Assembly (NCBI GenBank): GCA_963281255.1
Contig: OY725490.1
Coordinates: 1,984,001-2,048,000, forward strand
Direction of reading: 5' to 3'
From: Aphrocallistes beatrix
Taxonomy: Eukaryota; Porifera; Hexactinellida; Sceptrulophora; Aphrocallistidae
DNA: 64,000 bases
Shown here: piece by piece, positions 21,496 through 32,727 of the stretch
Position numbering within the stretch: position 1 is the stretch's first letter
How the letters are laid out: each line of letters opens with the position of its first letter
Notes under the pieces: generated by a model
Seen by the model: the letters and a program-made list of their open reading frames with translations, nothing else
What the model was told of the DNA's origin: nothing
The model's database searches: none
Position numbers and translations under genes: made by a program

Positions 21496-24400
21496 CTAGA
21501 TAATTGATGTGTAAAAGTTAACAGAATACAGATTAGCTATCTGCTTGAGGCGCTCGAGATATTCTGGATTTGGTTTAGAGATAGAACCTCTAATCACAAG
21601 TGTCTCTATCGGTAATAGAGTGGGTATGAGGTGTATGAGTGGAATGCAGGAGTTAGAACTCAGGTCTTCGTCCCATACTTCAATATACTGAATGTTTGGA
21701 TGGTGTAGAAGTCCACTACACAGATGTAACATCCCAGAATCTTTAATTGAGACATCATATAGTTCCAAATCTACTAATAATCTCATTCTACTCACTGCTA
21801 CACTCCAGAGAGTGATGTCTTCAGGTTCTAGCGTAGTGTGTTTTAGCTCAATCAGTACTAGGTTAGTGCAATGGTGTAGAGAAGTGAGGAATTGATCAGC
21901 TCTCTTCTGTTCTGTTAGACATAAACGATTCAATTTAAGCACTCTCAGATGTTGTTTGCTGAAATTCAGAATTTGCAGATGATCTCCTTCTACTGTCTCA
22001 GTTCTATTTCTTGTTGATAAACGATAAATATCAACATCTATATCTAAGTACTTGATACAGGAGTAACTGCTGAGGTAGGGTAGCAATGAGTAAGATTCTG
22101 ATTTTGATACTAATGATATCTCTTGCAGGTTCGTTAGCTGAGGTAGTAGAGTTCGTAGCTACAGCTTAAATTCATCGGGAATATCAGTAAGATGCAGAGA
22201 AGTTAGTTGTGTAGCCGTGTAGAGGTGAGGCAACAAAGGTTCAAATTGATCGGATTTATAGCGAGGTTTCAATAAAAATAAGTCTGTATAAATTAGTTGT
22301 TTCGCTATCTGCTGCAGAAACTCAGGTGACAATTCAGAAAGGTATAAACTCAAACTTGAGAATGATCGAAAAATGTGAGTAGACACAATGTCAGAACTAG
22401 AATCAAACTTAGCATAAATGAGATATAAGCTAATCTTAGTGGCAGATGGCAGCTGAATTTCATTGATTATCTCAGTGTACTGATATAGTGTAGAAATATC
22501 CTTCCTCCATTCTAACTCCACAGCTAAGTATGTGAGAAAACATGAACTCAGTTCTGTGAGTAGAGAACGGAACTGAGTTGGAGTTACGTGCTCAGTGTTG
22601 AAGTGGATTAGTTGGATGGAGTGGAGGAGACGTAGAGATCTTAGAAAACAGTGCCATTCATTCGGAGAAGTCGTGCTCAAATAGAAATAAAGATTTTGAG
22701 GAAGATATTTGACTAAACCGGAAAATACAGAAGATGTGGAATGCAGGTTCGATTCAAGTAGCATTTCAGATAACTGCACGAAGTTTTGGGTAAACTTTTC
22801 CCAGCCCATGTATTCTGGTAATCATCTGAAACGGTATACACTATCTTGAATTGAGATCTTTTTGGCATTTGATCCATCGGAATCGGAGTTGGTGGCAAAT
22901 ATTTGTAGAGAACGTGGAGGACATGTCTTGAGTTGTCCAACAATAATCCACAAACAAATCGAATGACCATTTTGAATATGGCGAAGAACTCTTTTGAATG
23001 GACGATGTAACGAGTACTAAGACATTGGTCGCCAAATGATGACATTTTCAACCAGACTGCCCCCACGAACTCTTGAATAGTCAGGTGCGCAAACGACCAA
23101 ACACGGATAATAACTCCTTCCTGGTCTCTCTTGAAATATTCCTGTGCTAGTCCCAAGCACTGGCATCTCTTCTCACGTTTGTCCACCTTCAACAGAATGT
23201 CCTTTGAGGAGGTTAGTTCACGAGTAGACACTCCGAAGTAAGCCAACTCTCCTATTTCGAATAAACATTCCAGGACGTTGGGAGGGAGATGGAACAAACT
23301 TGTCTTCTTCGACAGTTCCGTTAAATTCATTCTGGACAGCTGGCGGCGTATAAGGTAGGTTATCAGTTCGGAGTAGAGGTAGGTTAGGGTCTGTGCATGG
23401 ATGCTATCTGAACCTCGAATGAGGGATGCAAATAAGGAAGCGTTCACCGGGACCAGAGTCAGTTGTTTCAACTCCTCGTGTAGATGGAACAGTTTCTCTA
23501 ATTGCTTCAGTTGAGCTTCTTTCTTCAACTGAGAATTGAAATATTTATCACGATTTTCCGGTGAGAAACCGAGGACCTGATAGAAACGGTCGATCTTGAG
23601 GTGATGGGAGGAAGAGATGGAGGTGTAGGCTCCTGGTCTACTGGTCACGATTATGGTCGATTGTGTCAGACATCTCCGATTGAGAAGGAGGAAAAGGAGA
23701 GTATTCACAAATAGGACTTGCTGTGTGAATTCATCTAAACTATCGACGATTAGCAAAAGTTGATGTCCATCTGTTTCGAGGATATGTTTGGAGAGTTGTT
23801 TCGTCCAACTGGGACCGATCGGCATTGAAAGGGAGAGCCATTCCTGAATGAAATCTCCGTTTACGGACAATCCTGCCTTTTCCCTCGACTGTTCCATTTG
23901 ATGCCACTCCTGATGGCGACAAGGAATAGTGACGCAGTAGGAAAATTGTGACAGTTCATTGCTACCAAATCGGATGGCAGTTCGATGGCAGAGGAATGTT
24001 TTCCCGCTACCAGGGTTGCCTATCAGACACCATATTTGTGGAGTAGACGCATCGTATTGCATTAATTCTTCGGTGAAGTCAACTGGGTCTATTTTCATCT
24101 CTTTGTTAGCGATCTTTCGGAGGAACGCAATTTCGTTGTACGTAGTTTCATCTTCTAGTTTGACTTCACGAGGCTCGTCTTTAACAATTGTGAGGGGAAT
24201 ATACACCGATTCTATATCCACATCTTCCTCGTCGTCTAGAACTTGTTTGATTTTCCTGTTCAGAGTTACAATATACTTTCGCAGACACTCACGCCCCTCC
24301 TCTAGGCTTCTTTCGATAGTCGCGACCTCTTTTAGGAATTGTTTGATGAACCATTCATTCGACATTTCTCTGAAGAAATGTTGTTGTTGTTGAAGGGATA

Positions 24401-24878
24401 TTGCGATGTCATTTCTGTTTACTGCATGCATTAGATTTACAAGATGTTTGAGGTCTGGAGTTATGTAACCTGAGTTTGCTAGCACTCTTAGCTTCGACTC
24501 GACTTGGGACTCTTTTGAAACTCCTGGGATAATTGTACCGATCAAAATCCAATCCTCTGTCTCAATTTCAGTTTTCAAGATATGGATTAGCGTCTGCATT
24601 GGATTTAGTGGACTTAGCTCGGAAGGAACGTTTAACCAATGAATCTTGCGAACTGTGGACATTAGATCGGGACGGACGGATTCTATTGCTTGGTGAATCT
24701 TATCGGGATTGCGTTCATCCCAAACACGAAGGGAGTACATTAAAGTAGCACCATTATGTACATTCTGGAATAAACCTGCTGGTGGGTTAAGGAATGAAAC
24801 AATCTTCTTAACATCTTCTCTTGTGAGGGCATCAGCGAAGTATTTTACAGCTGATAACTGGATTAGTTCGTCGTCCAT
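21496..24878 (-). pseudogene. NLR-like NACHT-LRR immune receptor, broken by a frameshift and a stop
   Basis: The 5' frame (24878-22713) gives a helical N-terminal region of about 210 residues, likely one or two death-fold bundles, then a NACHT NTPase: Walker A GNPGSGKT (about 287-294), Walker B LLLIVDSLDEF (about 375-385) and TSRPG (about 412-416), followed by winged-helix-like and all-helical parts (FAHLTIQEFVGAVWL). The family senses intracellular danger by ATP-driven oligomerisation. Leucine-rich repeats follow in another frame (22809-22159) and, past an in-frame TAG at 22159-22161, continue to 21496 (for example TNLVLIELKHTTLEPEDI, LLVDLELYDVSIKDSGM). So one 1-nt shift near 22805-22830 and one nonsense codon separate the modules. 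Without them it would be a normal-sized NLR of about 1100 residues in one exon. It may be a pseudogene, a truncated NACHT-only product, or an assembly indel. Confidence 0.85.
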
Positions 24879-25539
24879 ACTCGTAATCTATGAAGTTAGG
24901 TTATAAAGTACTACGGTACAATTATGGAAATCATTATTAATAACATTTCATCTCGCCAGCCAAGATTTTTAAAAAGTTCTCCTATTCTTCGGATAAATTG
25001 AAGTCAGTACAGTATTCTTGTAGCTTAATCATTAATTTTAAATCTCACAAGTCCTGATCTCTTAAAATTAAGTAGAAAACATAACTTGTTCTAAACGATT
25101 ATGGAAATTCTGCTTTTCTATTTACTACAGAAACGATATTATTCGAATTAATTACTTGTACAATTGACCGATCTTTATTTAAGTACGTACATTACTCAAG
25201 CTTTTGCTTTGTATATAAATTAACACACACTTAGTATATACTCTGATACTATATTTCAACACGTTTTGATTACAATTTAATGGGATAGACATTGGCCTCC
25301 AATAGTTTTATGAATCAAAATTGATAGATTCTGAATATCAAATTTAGAAATAATTTGTGAATATTTTATTTTACTGTTAATTTTTGAGTCAACATAAATA
25401 TTTAAAAGGAAAGCAACCATAAAATGTCTGCAGGCAATTCACAGAAAGCAAAAAAAAGTTACAAAGGAATCGAGCTTGTCAATACGTAGTACATGTGTAT
25501 AAAGTCAGTACTAATTCACATTTATTATTCTAGGACATC
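24879..25539. other. Gene-free stretch upstream of the NLR gene
   Basis: A possible splice acceptor (acttcatag, minus strand, near 24888) lies just before the NLR start, so a non-coding or short first exon may lie further upstream. No other gene seen. Confidence 0.4.
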
Positions 25540-25960
25540 CATTATCTTCAAATAACTCGGCTATTAGTATATTGTATTATAAATATTTAATCGATGAATG
25601 TAGGTTCCAAACATTTTTTGAATTTCCATAACAATAAATTGGCTAAATTAGTTGTCGATTTTGCATCTAAATTTGGAACATCGAATTATGGTACTTGCAT
25701 CAAAAATAGCTACAAATTATTAAATAATAAAACTACATAACTCACATGGAATAATATTCTGGAACAGATCAGTGCTGTTGTAGTATACAAAGTCTATTAT
25801 TGAGTAGAAAGTAGTGAGATGTGAATCTGCATTGAAATCAATTAATAACACAACCACTTATATACTCAGCCACAATTCTACTCTGCATATACGAGCGTAC
25901 AACTAATAAACTGTAAAATTTCGTAACATGTGAAGAAGGAATTGTAAACAATAGAACTGC
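25540..25960 (-). repeat. Three-copy segment with an exon-like core, copy 1
   Basis: Matches 28020-28450 over about 420 bp, and a shorter middle copy at 27115-27250. On the minus strand a unit at about 25760-25855 has an acceptor-like end (ttgatttcaatgcag) and a donor (CAT|gtgagt), and its 93-94 nt are open in one frame (begins SHLTTFYSIIDFVYYNSTD). I do not recognise the peptide. Confidence 0.5.
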
Positions 25961-26559
25961 AGCACAAGCAAGCACTCGATTGATGTTTTTCCGAGGAAAT
26001 ATTGCATTGAGTTTATTTCAAATTACGTAATTACAGTTGACCAATTTTATTCCATCTCAATGATTTTCCATGAACAGGTTGTTAATAAAATACTTTACTT
26101 CTATTTCAACAAAGTGGTTGAATTGTGGTTCAATGTGCCACCTAATCCTAGTATTTAATTATCCAATTGCACACATCAACATATACTTTCCTTGAAACAT
26201 GAATCTACTTAACTAAATTGAATTCCAAATGCTATATTCGTTTCCAGGACAGATGACATGTCACATACACACATTCTTCAGTGACAGAGTGGTGTGTTGC
26301 TAAGACAGGTTATCGTCAAGATACGCTGGTAGACTCATAGATACGGTGTCTTAGTGCTAGCGATCTCTCAATCTTGTCCATCAGACATCTAACCTTAGGT
26401 CCAGATGTCTCCTGGACTTGTGGCACAAGAAATGGATTCTTTTAGTAAACAAACGAATTTCGCTTGTAGACACATAAATATGTATCATTGCGAATTCATA
26501 TTAATTAATGAAAATCATTATAGGAGAATTATAGAATTCATAGAGTGTAAACTGTGTAT

Positions 26560-27003
26560 AACGTCCACCCAAGGGACTGGACAAAATTGGCTGTTATACA
26601 CAGGTGACCGCTATATACAGGTGATTGTCTTAATCCCCAAAGGTATCAACGTAGTGTAACAAATATCAAGTTTTAGAAAATTCATGATAAATACATAGTA
26701 ACATACGTACTATGTGATGGTAATAGTACTGTTATTTCTATCGAATATAAGTGGGAAGGTCGAATAATGAAACATAGTTACTACATGTAGTTCCATTACT
26801 TGAAGTAATTACATGAAACTTGTTTATCGTTCGTAACAGGTCTTGTAATAAACACATAAAAAGGTGAAAAGGGTGATGGCTGTTATATACAGTTTTAGGT
26901 TCAGTAAGGGACTACAAACGGGTGAGCGCTATACACAGGTTCAATATTATGGAATTTCGGACAGGACTGTTTATTGGTGACCGTGATAGTAGGTTCGACT
27001 GTA
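26560..27003. mobile_element. TA-ending palindromic element (GGTGACCGCTATA type)
   Basis: The words 'ggctgttatacacaggtgac', 'gaccgctatatacaggtgat', 'ggctgttatatacagtttta' and 'gagcgctatacacaggttca' recur, and the right end 'ggttcgactgta' resembles family A ends. The left boundary is not clear. Non-coding. Confidence 0.5.
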
Positions 27004-27114
27004 TTTTCAAATATATTTAGCCGTTTTACACTCTCAAATTTCACATTAAAGATAATTTTATCGTCCAATGCGTAAATAAATTTCGATATTTAACAACTGT
27101 AAGGAAGAAAAAAT

Positions 27115-27250
27115 AAAATTTTAACATTACAACAACTCACATGAAATAATATTCTGGAACAGATCAGTGCTGTTGTAGATACAAAGTCTATTCTTGAGTT
27201 GAAAGTAGTGAGATGTGAGTCTGCATTGGAATTCATAATTAAAACGATTA
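27115..27250 (-). repeat. Three-copy segment, copy 2 (core only)
   Basis: Shares 'aactcacatgaaataatatt' and the exon-like core with copies 1 and 3 and keeps both splice-like ends, but it has lost one base in the core (gtatctacaa for gtatactacaa), which closes the shared frame. Confidence 0.5.
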
Positions 27251-27659
27251 AGCGTAAACCTCTGAGATGAGACATCATTATGAAAAAAATTCGTTCCATT
27301 TTTCTGAGGGAATATTGCATCTGAGTTATTACAATTGTCACATTTCTATGGTTTAGTTGTGTAGCATTAACATTAAAAGCCTGAAGAATTAGCTGTAATG
27401 TGATTAGGTCATGACCTGTCTGACATATTTATTGAGTAAACCCCGATTATACTAGGAAGCACTTCTAGGACAGAAATGCCATTCGTAACACTATCGTACC
27501 AGGTTAGGACAGGTTAGGATAAGCTGTTGGATCAGTGAAACATTTATTTACTGAGTTATGGTCGAAAACCTGAAATTTCTAATTATAAAAAAAGTGACAA
27601 TGAGGTCAAAATTCCATGATGAGTCAATATTTTTGTCTGAGCTCAGAACTTAGTGGAGC

Positions 27660-27960
27660 TGTCACGAAAAAAATGGTCCGGGGGGACCAATCTTGGCAGG
27701 CCAAAATTGGTAAAAAAAAATGTCTGTCGGTAGACTGATAGTGCAGCTGACTTGGCATGTGAGATATGAATATTGTAATACATCGGGATTACTAAACTTT
27801 TGAAACTCAAATTTCGCAGCGTACAGAGATACATACATACATACATATGGACGGATGTGGTACACCGTCCTTGCCATAGGGTAATCTCTCTGCAGAAACT
27901 AAACTAAAATGGTCCCCCTGGACCAAATTTGGTCTGACAGAGCCATAGCCAAAGACTCTC
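27660..27960. mobile_element. Foldback element with GGTCC(C/G)...GGACCAA ends
   Basis: Left 'aaaaatggtccggggggacc' with CCAATCTTGGC, right AAAATGGTCCCCCTGGACCA with AATTTGGTC form inverted arms. The middle contains 'gacggatgtggtacaccgtc', also found inside the hAT MITE at 62575-62951 (about 62805-62885), so the two share an internal module. Confidence 0.55.
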
Positions 27961-28019
27961 TATATATAGTATACATTAATTGAGCTTTAATGTATAGAAT
28001 CATTACTAATTCACAATAA

Positions 28020-28450
28020 TTATTCTACAGGACAATCTGTTAATAAATAATATCGGATAGTATTCAGATTGTCCAAACTTTAATTAAGTAAAATTTTATG
28101 ATAAATTATATTAGGAATATTTAGACGATGAGTGTAGGCTCCAATCAATTCTTGAATTTCTATGACAAAAACAAATAGGCCAACTCGTTTTTCAATTTTC
28201 GTGAAAATAGCGACAAATTATTAAATAATAAAAGTACATAACTCACATGAAATAATATCCTGGAACAGATCAGTGCTGTTGTAGTATACAAAGTCTATTA
28301 TTGAGTTGAAAGTAGTGAGATGTGAATCTGCATTGAAATCAATTCATAACACAATCACTTATATACTCAGCCACAATTCTACTCTGCATATAATAAGATA
28401 TTACATTTCTTAACATGTGTAGAAGGAATTCTAAGAATAGAACTGTATTA
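28020..28450 (-). repeat. Three-copy segment, copy 3
   Basis: Nearly collinear with 25540-25960. The exon-like core (minus, about 28255-28345) is open in the same frame as copy 1 (SHLTTFNSIIDFVYYNSTD) and keeps the 'aatgcag' acceptor and CAT|gtgagt donor. Confidence 0.55.
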
Positions 28451-28654
28451 ACTGCTCGTGAACCAATACTAAGAGTATAAGATTAGGTGACACATCAAGC
28501 CACAAGTCAACCACTCCGTCGCACTGGAATGCAAGATGGCTCATCAGCCACCTGATCATGGAGATGGACAAAGCATCAGGAATGCATAATATGGTCAACT
28601 AGAAGTTACTTTGAGATAAGATTTAGCTCAACTAAATACTACAATGATGCCTAC

Positions 28655-28894
28655 CAGGGTTGCCGTGGGAATGGAATTTCAATTCCCATTCCCACAGGAT
28701 TTCTGTGAGGATTCCCATTCCCACAGAATCCCACAGAAACCCACATGAATTCTTCAGAAACGCACATAAAATCCCACAAAACTCCACAGATTCCCACATG
28801 TGGATATTCCCATAGCCTTAAGTCATCCCCATATGGAAATGTGTGGGTTTTTCAATAGGAATTCCTACAAATTTCCATTCCCACGGCAATCCTG
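28655..28894. mobile_element. hAT-like MITE of CCCATTCCCACAG repeats, 240 bp
   Basis: TIRs CAGGGTTGCCGTGGGAATGG and TTCCATTCCCACGGCAATCCTG. Flanks atgcctac and atgcccac are an 8-bp duplication with one mismatch. The interior is runs of 'attcccacag/aaacccacat'. Confidence 0.8.
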
Positions 28895-29014
28895 ATGCCC
28901 ACATGCCAACTTGAGATGTGTTCCATATGTCTTCCCACAATCTTGTTCCCTTGTGGTAGTTAGTATACGGCGAATAATCTCCTCGGACATCAGGTCCTAG
29001 GTCTTAATCCTAGG

Positions 29015-29198
29015 GGACATGTGCATAATGCCGACCGTCCAGTTTTGGCGGTACTCCGCTTTTTATCTCTTCTTATGGGCTACTTTTGAGTATCTCTTTG
29101 CACATGAACTTTCCTCATTTTATGCTCGCTTTGGGAGCTTGATGCTTTTCTATTGCGTCCCGCCATGTCCCGCTTTTATCTTGGCTCAAGTTGGCTTG
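29015..29198 (-). mobile_element. Family B short element, copy 3 (reversed)
   Basis: Reverse complement of the family: 'cgtcccgccatgtcccgctt', 'atcttggctcaagttggctt'. An unrelated 60-codon frame lies on top of it and is not real. Confidence 0.6.
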
Positions 29199-29607
29199 TG
29201 AGTTTGTGACACTAGGTCAGTAATCTCGGGGACAGTTCACCTGGGAACCGCTGACACTCCGACCCCAGTCAGAGTCCCAGTTGTCCCTCAGAACTCTGTC
29301 TTAGGTAAGTGTCTAGGGCAGAGACGGTCCCAGGGGGTGAGGGGCATCCGGGACATTTTGCTCGAGTTTGATTTTGCAGCCACAGACTCCATTGGACCAC
29401 CAAAGACATTATCATAGTAAGAGCTCCGGATTTTTTCTTTGGCACCGCCTCACTCCGGTTTGTAAAATTCCTGTGACGCCCCTGGTCTAGGGAGACCTGG
29501 TACTATTATGACAATTTCGGTGTCAGAACCATCAAGCTATAACTGTGACACTTTATTAGAAGCTAGAGGACCAAGTAATAACTAATGAACGACAAAAATT
29601 AAATTTT
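29199..29607. other. Gene-free, relatively GC-rich stretch
   Basis: Mixed sequence with no coherent frame. 'cacctgggaaccgctgacac' and similar parts do not match anything I know. Confidence 0.35.
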
Positions 29608-29773
29608 AGTACAGTACACTCTCACTAATCCGAACACCAAAAATAGAATTCTTCCAACTTTCTAGGTCATTGATACAGAGCTGTTCGGATTGTTGAAAGT
29701 TTTCTGACTCTCTAAATTCGATATTCTACTTGATTCAAAACATTCAACATTCCTTTCAGGTTAGTAGGTTGCT

Positions 29774-29865
29774 ATGCCAGATCGTGGTAGAGCAAGGGGT
29801 CGAGGGAGAGAAAGGGGGAAAGAAGAGAAGAAGGAATGGATCCCCGTCACCAAGTTAGGAACGTA
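29774..29865 (+). pseudogene. RPS2: 5' fragment of ribosomal protein S2
   Basis: From an ATG at 29774 the frame reads MPDRGRARGRGRERGK, then EEKKEWIPVTKLG, and stops. This is the RG-rich start of cytosolic S2 (uS5) and its conserved EW(I/V)PVTKLG motif, after which the protein should continue into the RLVKDMK segment. That continuation is absent within the next 1.5 kb, so only the first 30 codons survive. The sequence just before it (cattcctttcag) is pyrimidine-rich, as in 5' terminal oligopyrimidine leaders. It directly abuts the retroelement relic, so capture by that element or an exon-1-only copy are the two explanations. Confidence 0.75.
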
Positions 29866-31375
29866 ACGATATCAACGGCAGTCTTATAAACGATAAAGCA
29901 GTTCCGTCTCATGACGTGGCCACACGATGCAACCGCTATGGACTTCTTCTAAGATACCTAGAAGAGGCAAGTCAGCACACTTACCCCAAGCAAGCCTGCA
30001 GGCTACTGAGAATGGCGCATGTTTCGTCGCTGATATTTCTTTGAATGAAATTATTTAATCCTCACTTTCATTCTCCCATTCATTCTGAAAAAAGAATGAG
30101 TATTGAGAAGCCAGGAGGCCTCAGCGAGGATGAGACAGTGAAATTGTCAACCGAGATTCTGCGAGCCTTTCAAGCAAAGGGATTCCTCTCGATAGAGAAT
30201 GGCGTGGTGCACATTCCCCAAACTGTGCTATACAAACCGATCAAGAGACTCTGAGTAGTGACATGACAGCACCAAGCAGTGGAGACAGGATAAGGTCAGA
30301 GCGGTTCGCGTTCGAGTAACGGAGCTCAAGTGTCCGAAGTTAGAAAGTCTAACGAGCGTAGCTGCTTTGGTTGTGGCAAGCTGGTCACTCCATACGAACT
30401 TGTCCGCTTAAGAGATGCGCGAATGCTTGGAAAGCGGTCATCGCACCAGCTACTGCACTTCCAAAGGAAAGCTGACTCCCGTAAGAGCAGGCACGGTAGA
30501 GCGATTAAACTAAGTCAGAGAATATAACAGAACCAGCAAGGAGTACGGACTGTGCAACAGACCCGTAAGGGTCCTGGGTGCATAATGGCCGCTTCAAGGT
30601 CGGGTCGCATAGACCGGTGCTGCAGAGTTACAAGAGCCGAGACAGAGGAAGCACAGAGCTGCTCGGGCGTCAGTCAATGCAGCATCTGCGAACTGTGTCA
30701 TTCCACTTTCAAGAGGACGGATCAAGATTGGAGAGAATTGGAATCTTATGGGACGGCGATATTTGGTGGAACTCCACTAGCCAGGATCAGTTCTCAAAGC
30801 AAGACGAGTTCGAGAAGAGACACACGCTTCAACATACAACAAGCGTTGTCTGATGGAGAAGGAGCTAGACTGAGAAAGTAAGGAAGAGTTCCGAGATGAG
30901 TTTGCACTGAACCACAAGAAACCATCGAGGACGAAGCTACCGATCCACCACACCATTCTAACCAGGGACGCGTTACCTCAAAAGAGCCGTCCAAAGAGAG
31001 TGCCCTGAATGGGAAGAGGAGATAGACAGAAGTTGGAAGACATGTTAATGCTGACCTATCGTTAGACCAACTCCTCACCCTAGCTTCAACGTAGTTCTTG
31101 TTGAAAGAAGGACATCAGTCTACGATTTGCTGTGGATTACAGACGTATAAATAAGGCCACCAAGCGTGACGAGTACATCCTACCAGATCTGCATAGCACA
31201 TCTGACAAACTCAGTGGAAGCCAATACTTTCCAAGTTAGATACGCCTCAGCCTACTGACTATACAGATACGCCAGCAAGACACAGAACAACGACATTCCA
31301 CACACCACGCGGGTTATTTGAAATGTTGGTTTTGCCGTTCGGACTCTGTAACAGTCAGGCGACCTTCTCAAACAG
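29866..31375 (+). mobile_element. Decayed Ty3/gypsy-type LTR retrotransposon relic
   Basis: Three landmarks in the right order. At about 30360-30410 a CCHC zinc knuckle (C-x2-C-x4-H-x4-C) is split by a one-base shift after CFGCGK. At 31122-31237 a reverse transcriptase start reads FAVDYRRINKATKRDEYILP and then DKLSGSQYF before a stop. At 31290-31365 the conserved TPRGLFEMLVLPFGLCN block appears, with part of the palm in between missing or scrambled. No LTRs, integrase or intact frame are seen. Base composition is GC-richer than surroundings. It is a fossil with several stops and shifts. Confidence 0.75.
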
Positions 31376-31460
31376 TTAATTTTTTTCTAAAATCAGAAAT
31401 ATTTTCGGCGGTGGGTGCTTTAAATAGAATACAAAATCTTTTAGTCATTTCAGTCATTTA

Positions 31461-32015
31461 CGAGGGTCACTCGACAAGTTTTGAGCCTGGAGTAGTTGCT
31501 TCCATTTGATTGTGTTGAAAATTCCTAGGATTATTCATCTACCTATTATTATCTTTGGATTTGAGTTTGATTTTAATCAGACAAGTTTCTAAAATATTAC
31601 GCCACATATAATGGAGTGTCCTTGTGGACTCCGACACATTTGCAAGTCATTTCCTATGGAATTTTATTTATTCTCTTTATGGAAAAATGATAGTTGGGAA
31701 CAAACTTTTGATAATTCAATATGATCAATGATGCGATATATTCACAATCTGGGGGATTCTATGATTATCATATTTAAATTTCTTTTGCAAAACATAAAGA
31801 AATGTTCAAAGATATTCCAATTCAACACTTGTGGTTGTGTTTTCATAGATGCAAATACAAAATATCTTAGACAATTTCTTCATCACAATATTTTACAAAC
31901 TTGTCCGATTGAAATCAAACTCGATAATAATAGGTAGGTGAATAATCCTAGAAATTTTCAACAAAATCAAACGTAAGCAACTACTCTAGGCTCAAAACAT
32001 ATTGAGTGACCCTCG
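31461..32015. mobile_element. Long-TIR mariner-type MITE, 555 bp
   Basis: TA-flanked (31459-31460, 32016-32017). The inverted repeats are about 90 bp long with few mismatches, beginning CGAGGGTCACTC and containing 'ttttgagcctggagtagttg'. The CGAGGGTSACTC end is the style of mariner-type transposons. The AT-rich interior has no transposase. It lies about 85 bp past the last recognisable gypsy RT sequence. Confidence 0.85.
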
Positions 32016-32017
32016 TA

Positions 32018-32425
32018 GCAACCAAATACATTTAATAGAGAATTTTCTCTAGCTTAATATAGAGTAAATCTCATTTCACGTCAAAATACGCCAAAGAAGT
32101 CCGAAGACTAAATAATACAAATAAATATACTAAAAACATACCGGAAGTAGAATTGATGAAACTGTGTGAGTATGTGAAACTGTACATAGGTAGTTGAGTT
32201 ATTCCAGCTAATTCAAATTAATAACACAAAAAGTAGATTCAAACAAGTTTATAAGTTCAGTATAAATGCTGCTTCTACATTGTTCAATTTTACTCGGAGA
32301 TTGGATATCATGTTGCTAGGAAACCATATTAGATGACTGGTATTCAAATTGAAATATCTGAACTGTCAATAGAAATTTGGACAAGCAAAAATGATTTGCT
32401 ATCTAGTTATCTTAGAATCATAATA
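32018..32425. other. Gene-free stretch
   Basis: AT-rich, no gene or repeat recognised. Confidence 0.4.
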
Positions 32426-32727
32426 CAGTAGACCCTCGCTGTCCGAACCTCGCCAATCTGAACCCTTGCTAATCCGAACACTTCATTCTTAAAGTCCGAA
32501 CACCCAAAATATAATTTTATTCGCCTCTATGCTTTGAATAAACGTTTATAAACTTAAAATCTATCAACAAATCTATCAACAATTGAGAAACCTCGTTAAA
32601 TAAGCAATCACAGCGAAATAATATCCATAATATTCTAACATACAAAATTATTATAAATAATGCCCATTGAATTAGTGTTATTTCACTAATCGGAACAAAT
32701 TCACGGGAACGGAGCTGTTCGGATTAG
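32426..32727. mobile_element. MITE of the CCGAACACC type, truncated at its right end
   Basis: Starts TA-CAGTAGACCCTCGCTGTCC; the words AATCCGAACAC and GTTCGGATTAGCGAG are inverted counterparts. The right terminus stops inside the ACTR6 copy without a TIR or TA. Related: a half copy at 29608-29700 (cactctcactaatccgaaca) and the element ending at 48305. Confidence 0.7.

Noticed and set aside
30552-30881. Overlapping 90-110-codon frames in the retroelement relic
   Set aside because: They compete in several frames, are short, and fit decayed retroelement sequence better than a new gene.
31728-31937. Short frame inside the long-TIR MITE as a transposase remnant
   Set aside because: No helix-turn-helix or DDE motif; AT-rich interior of a non-autonomous element.
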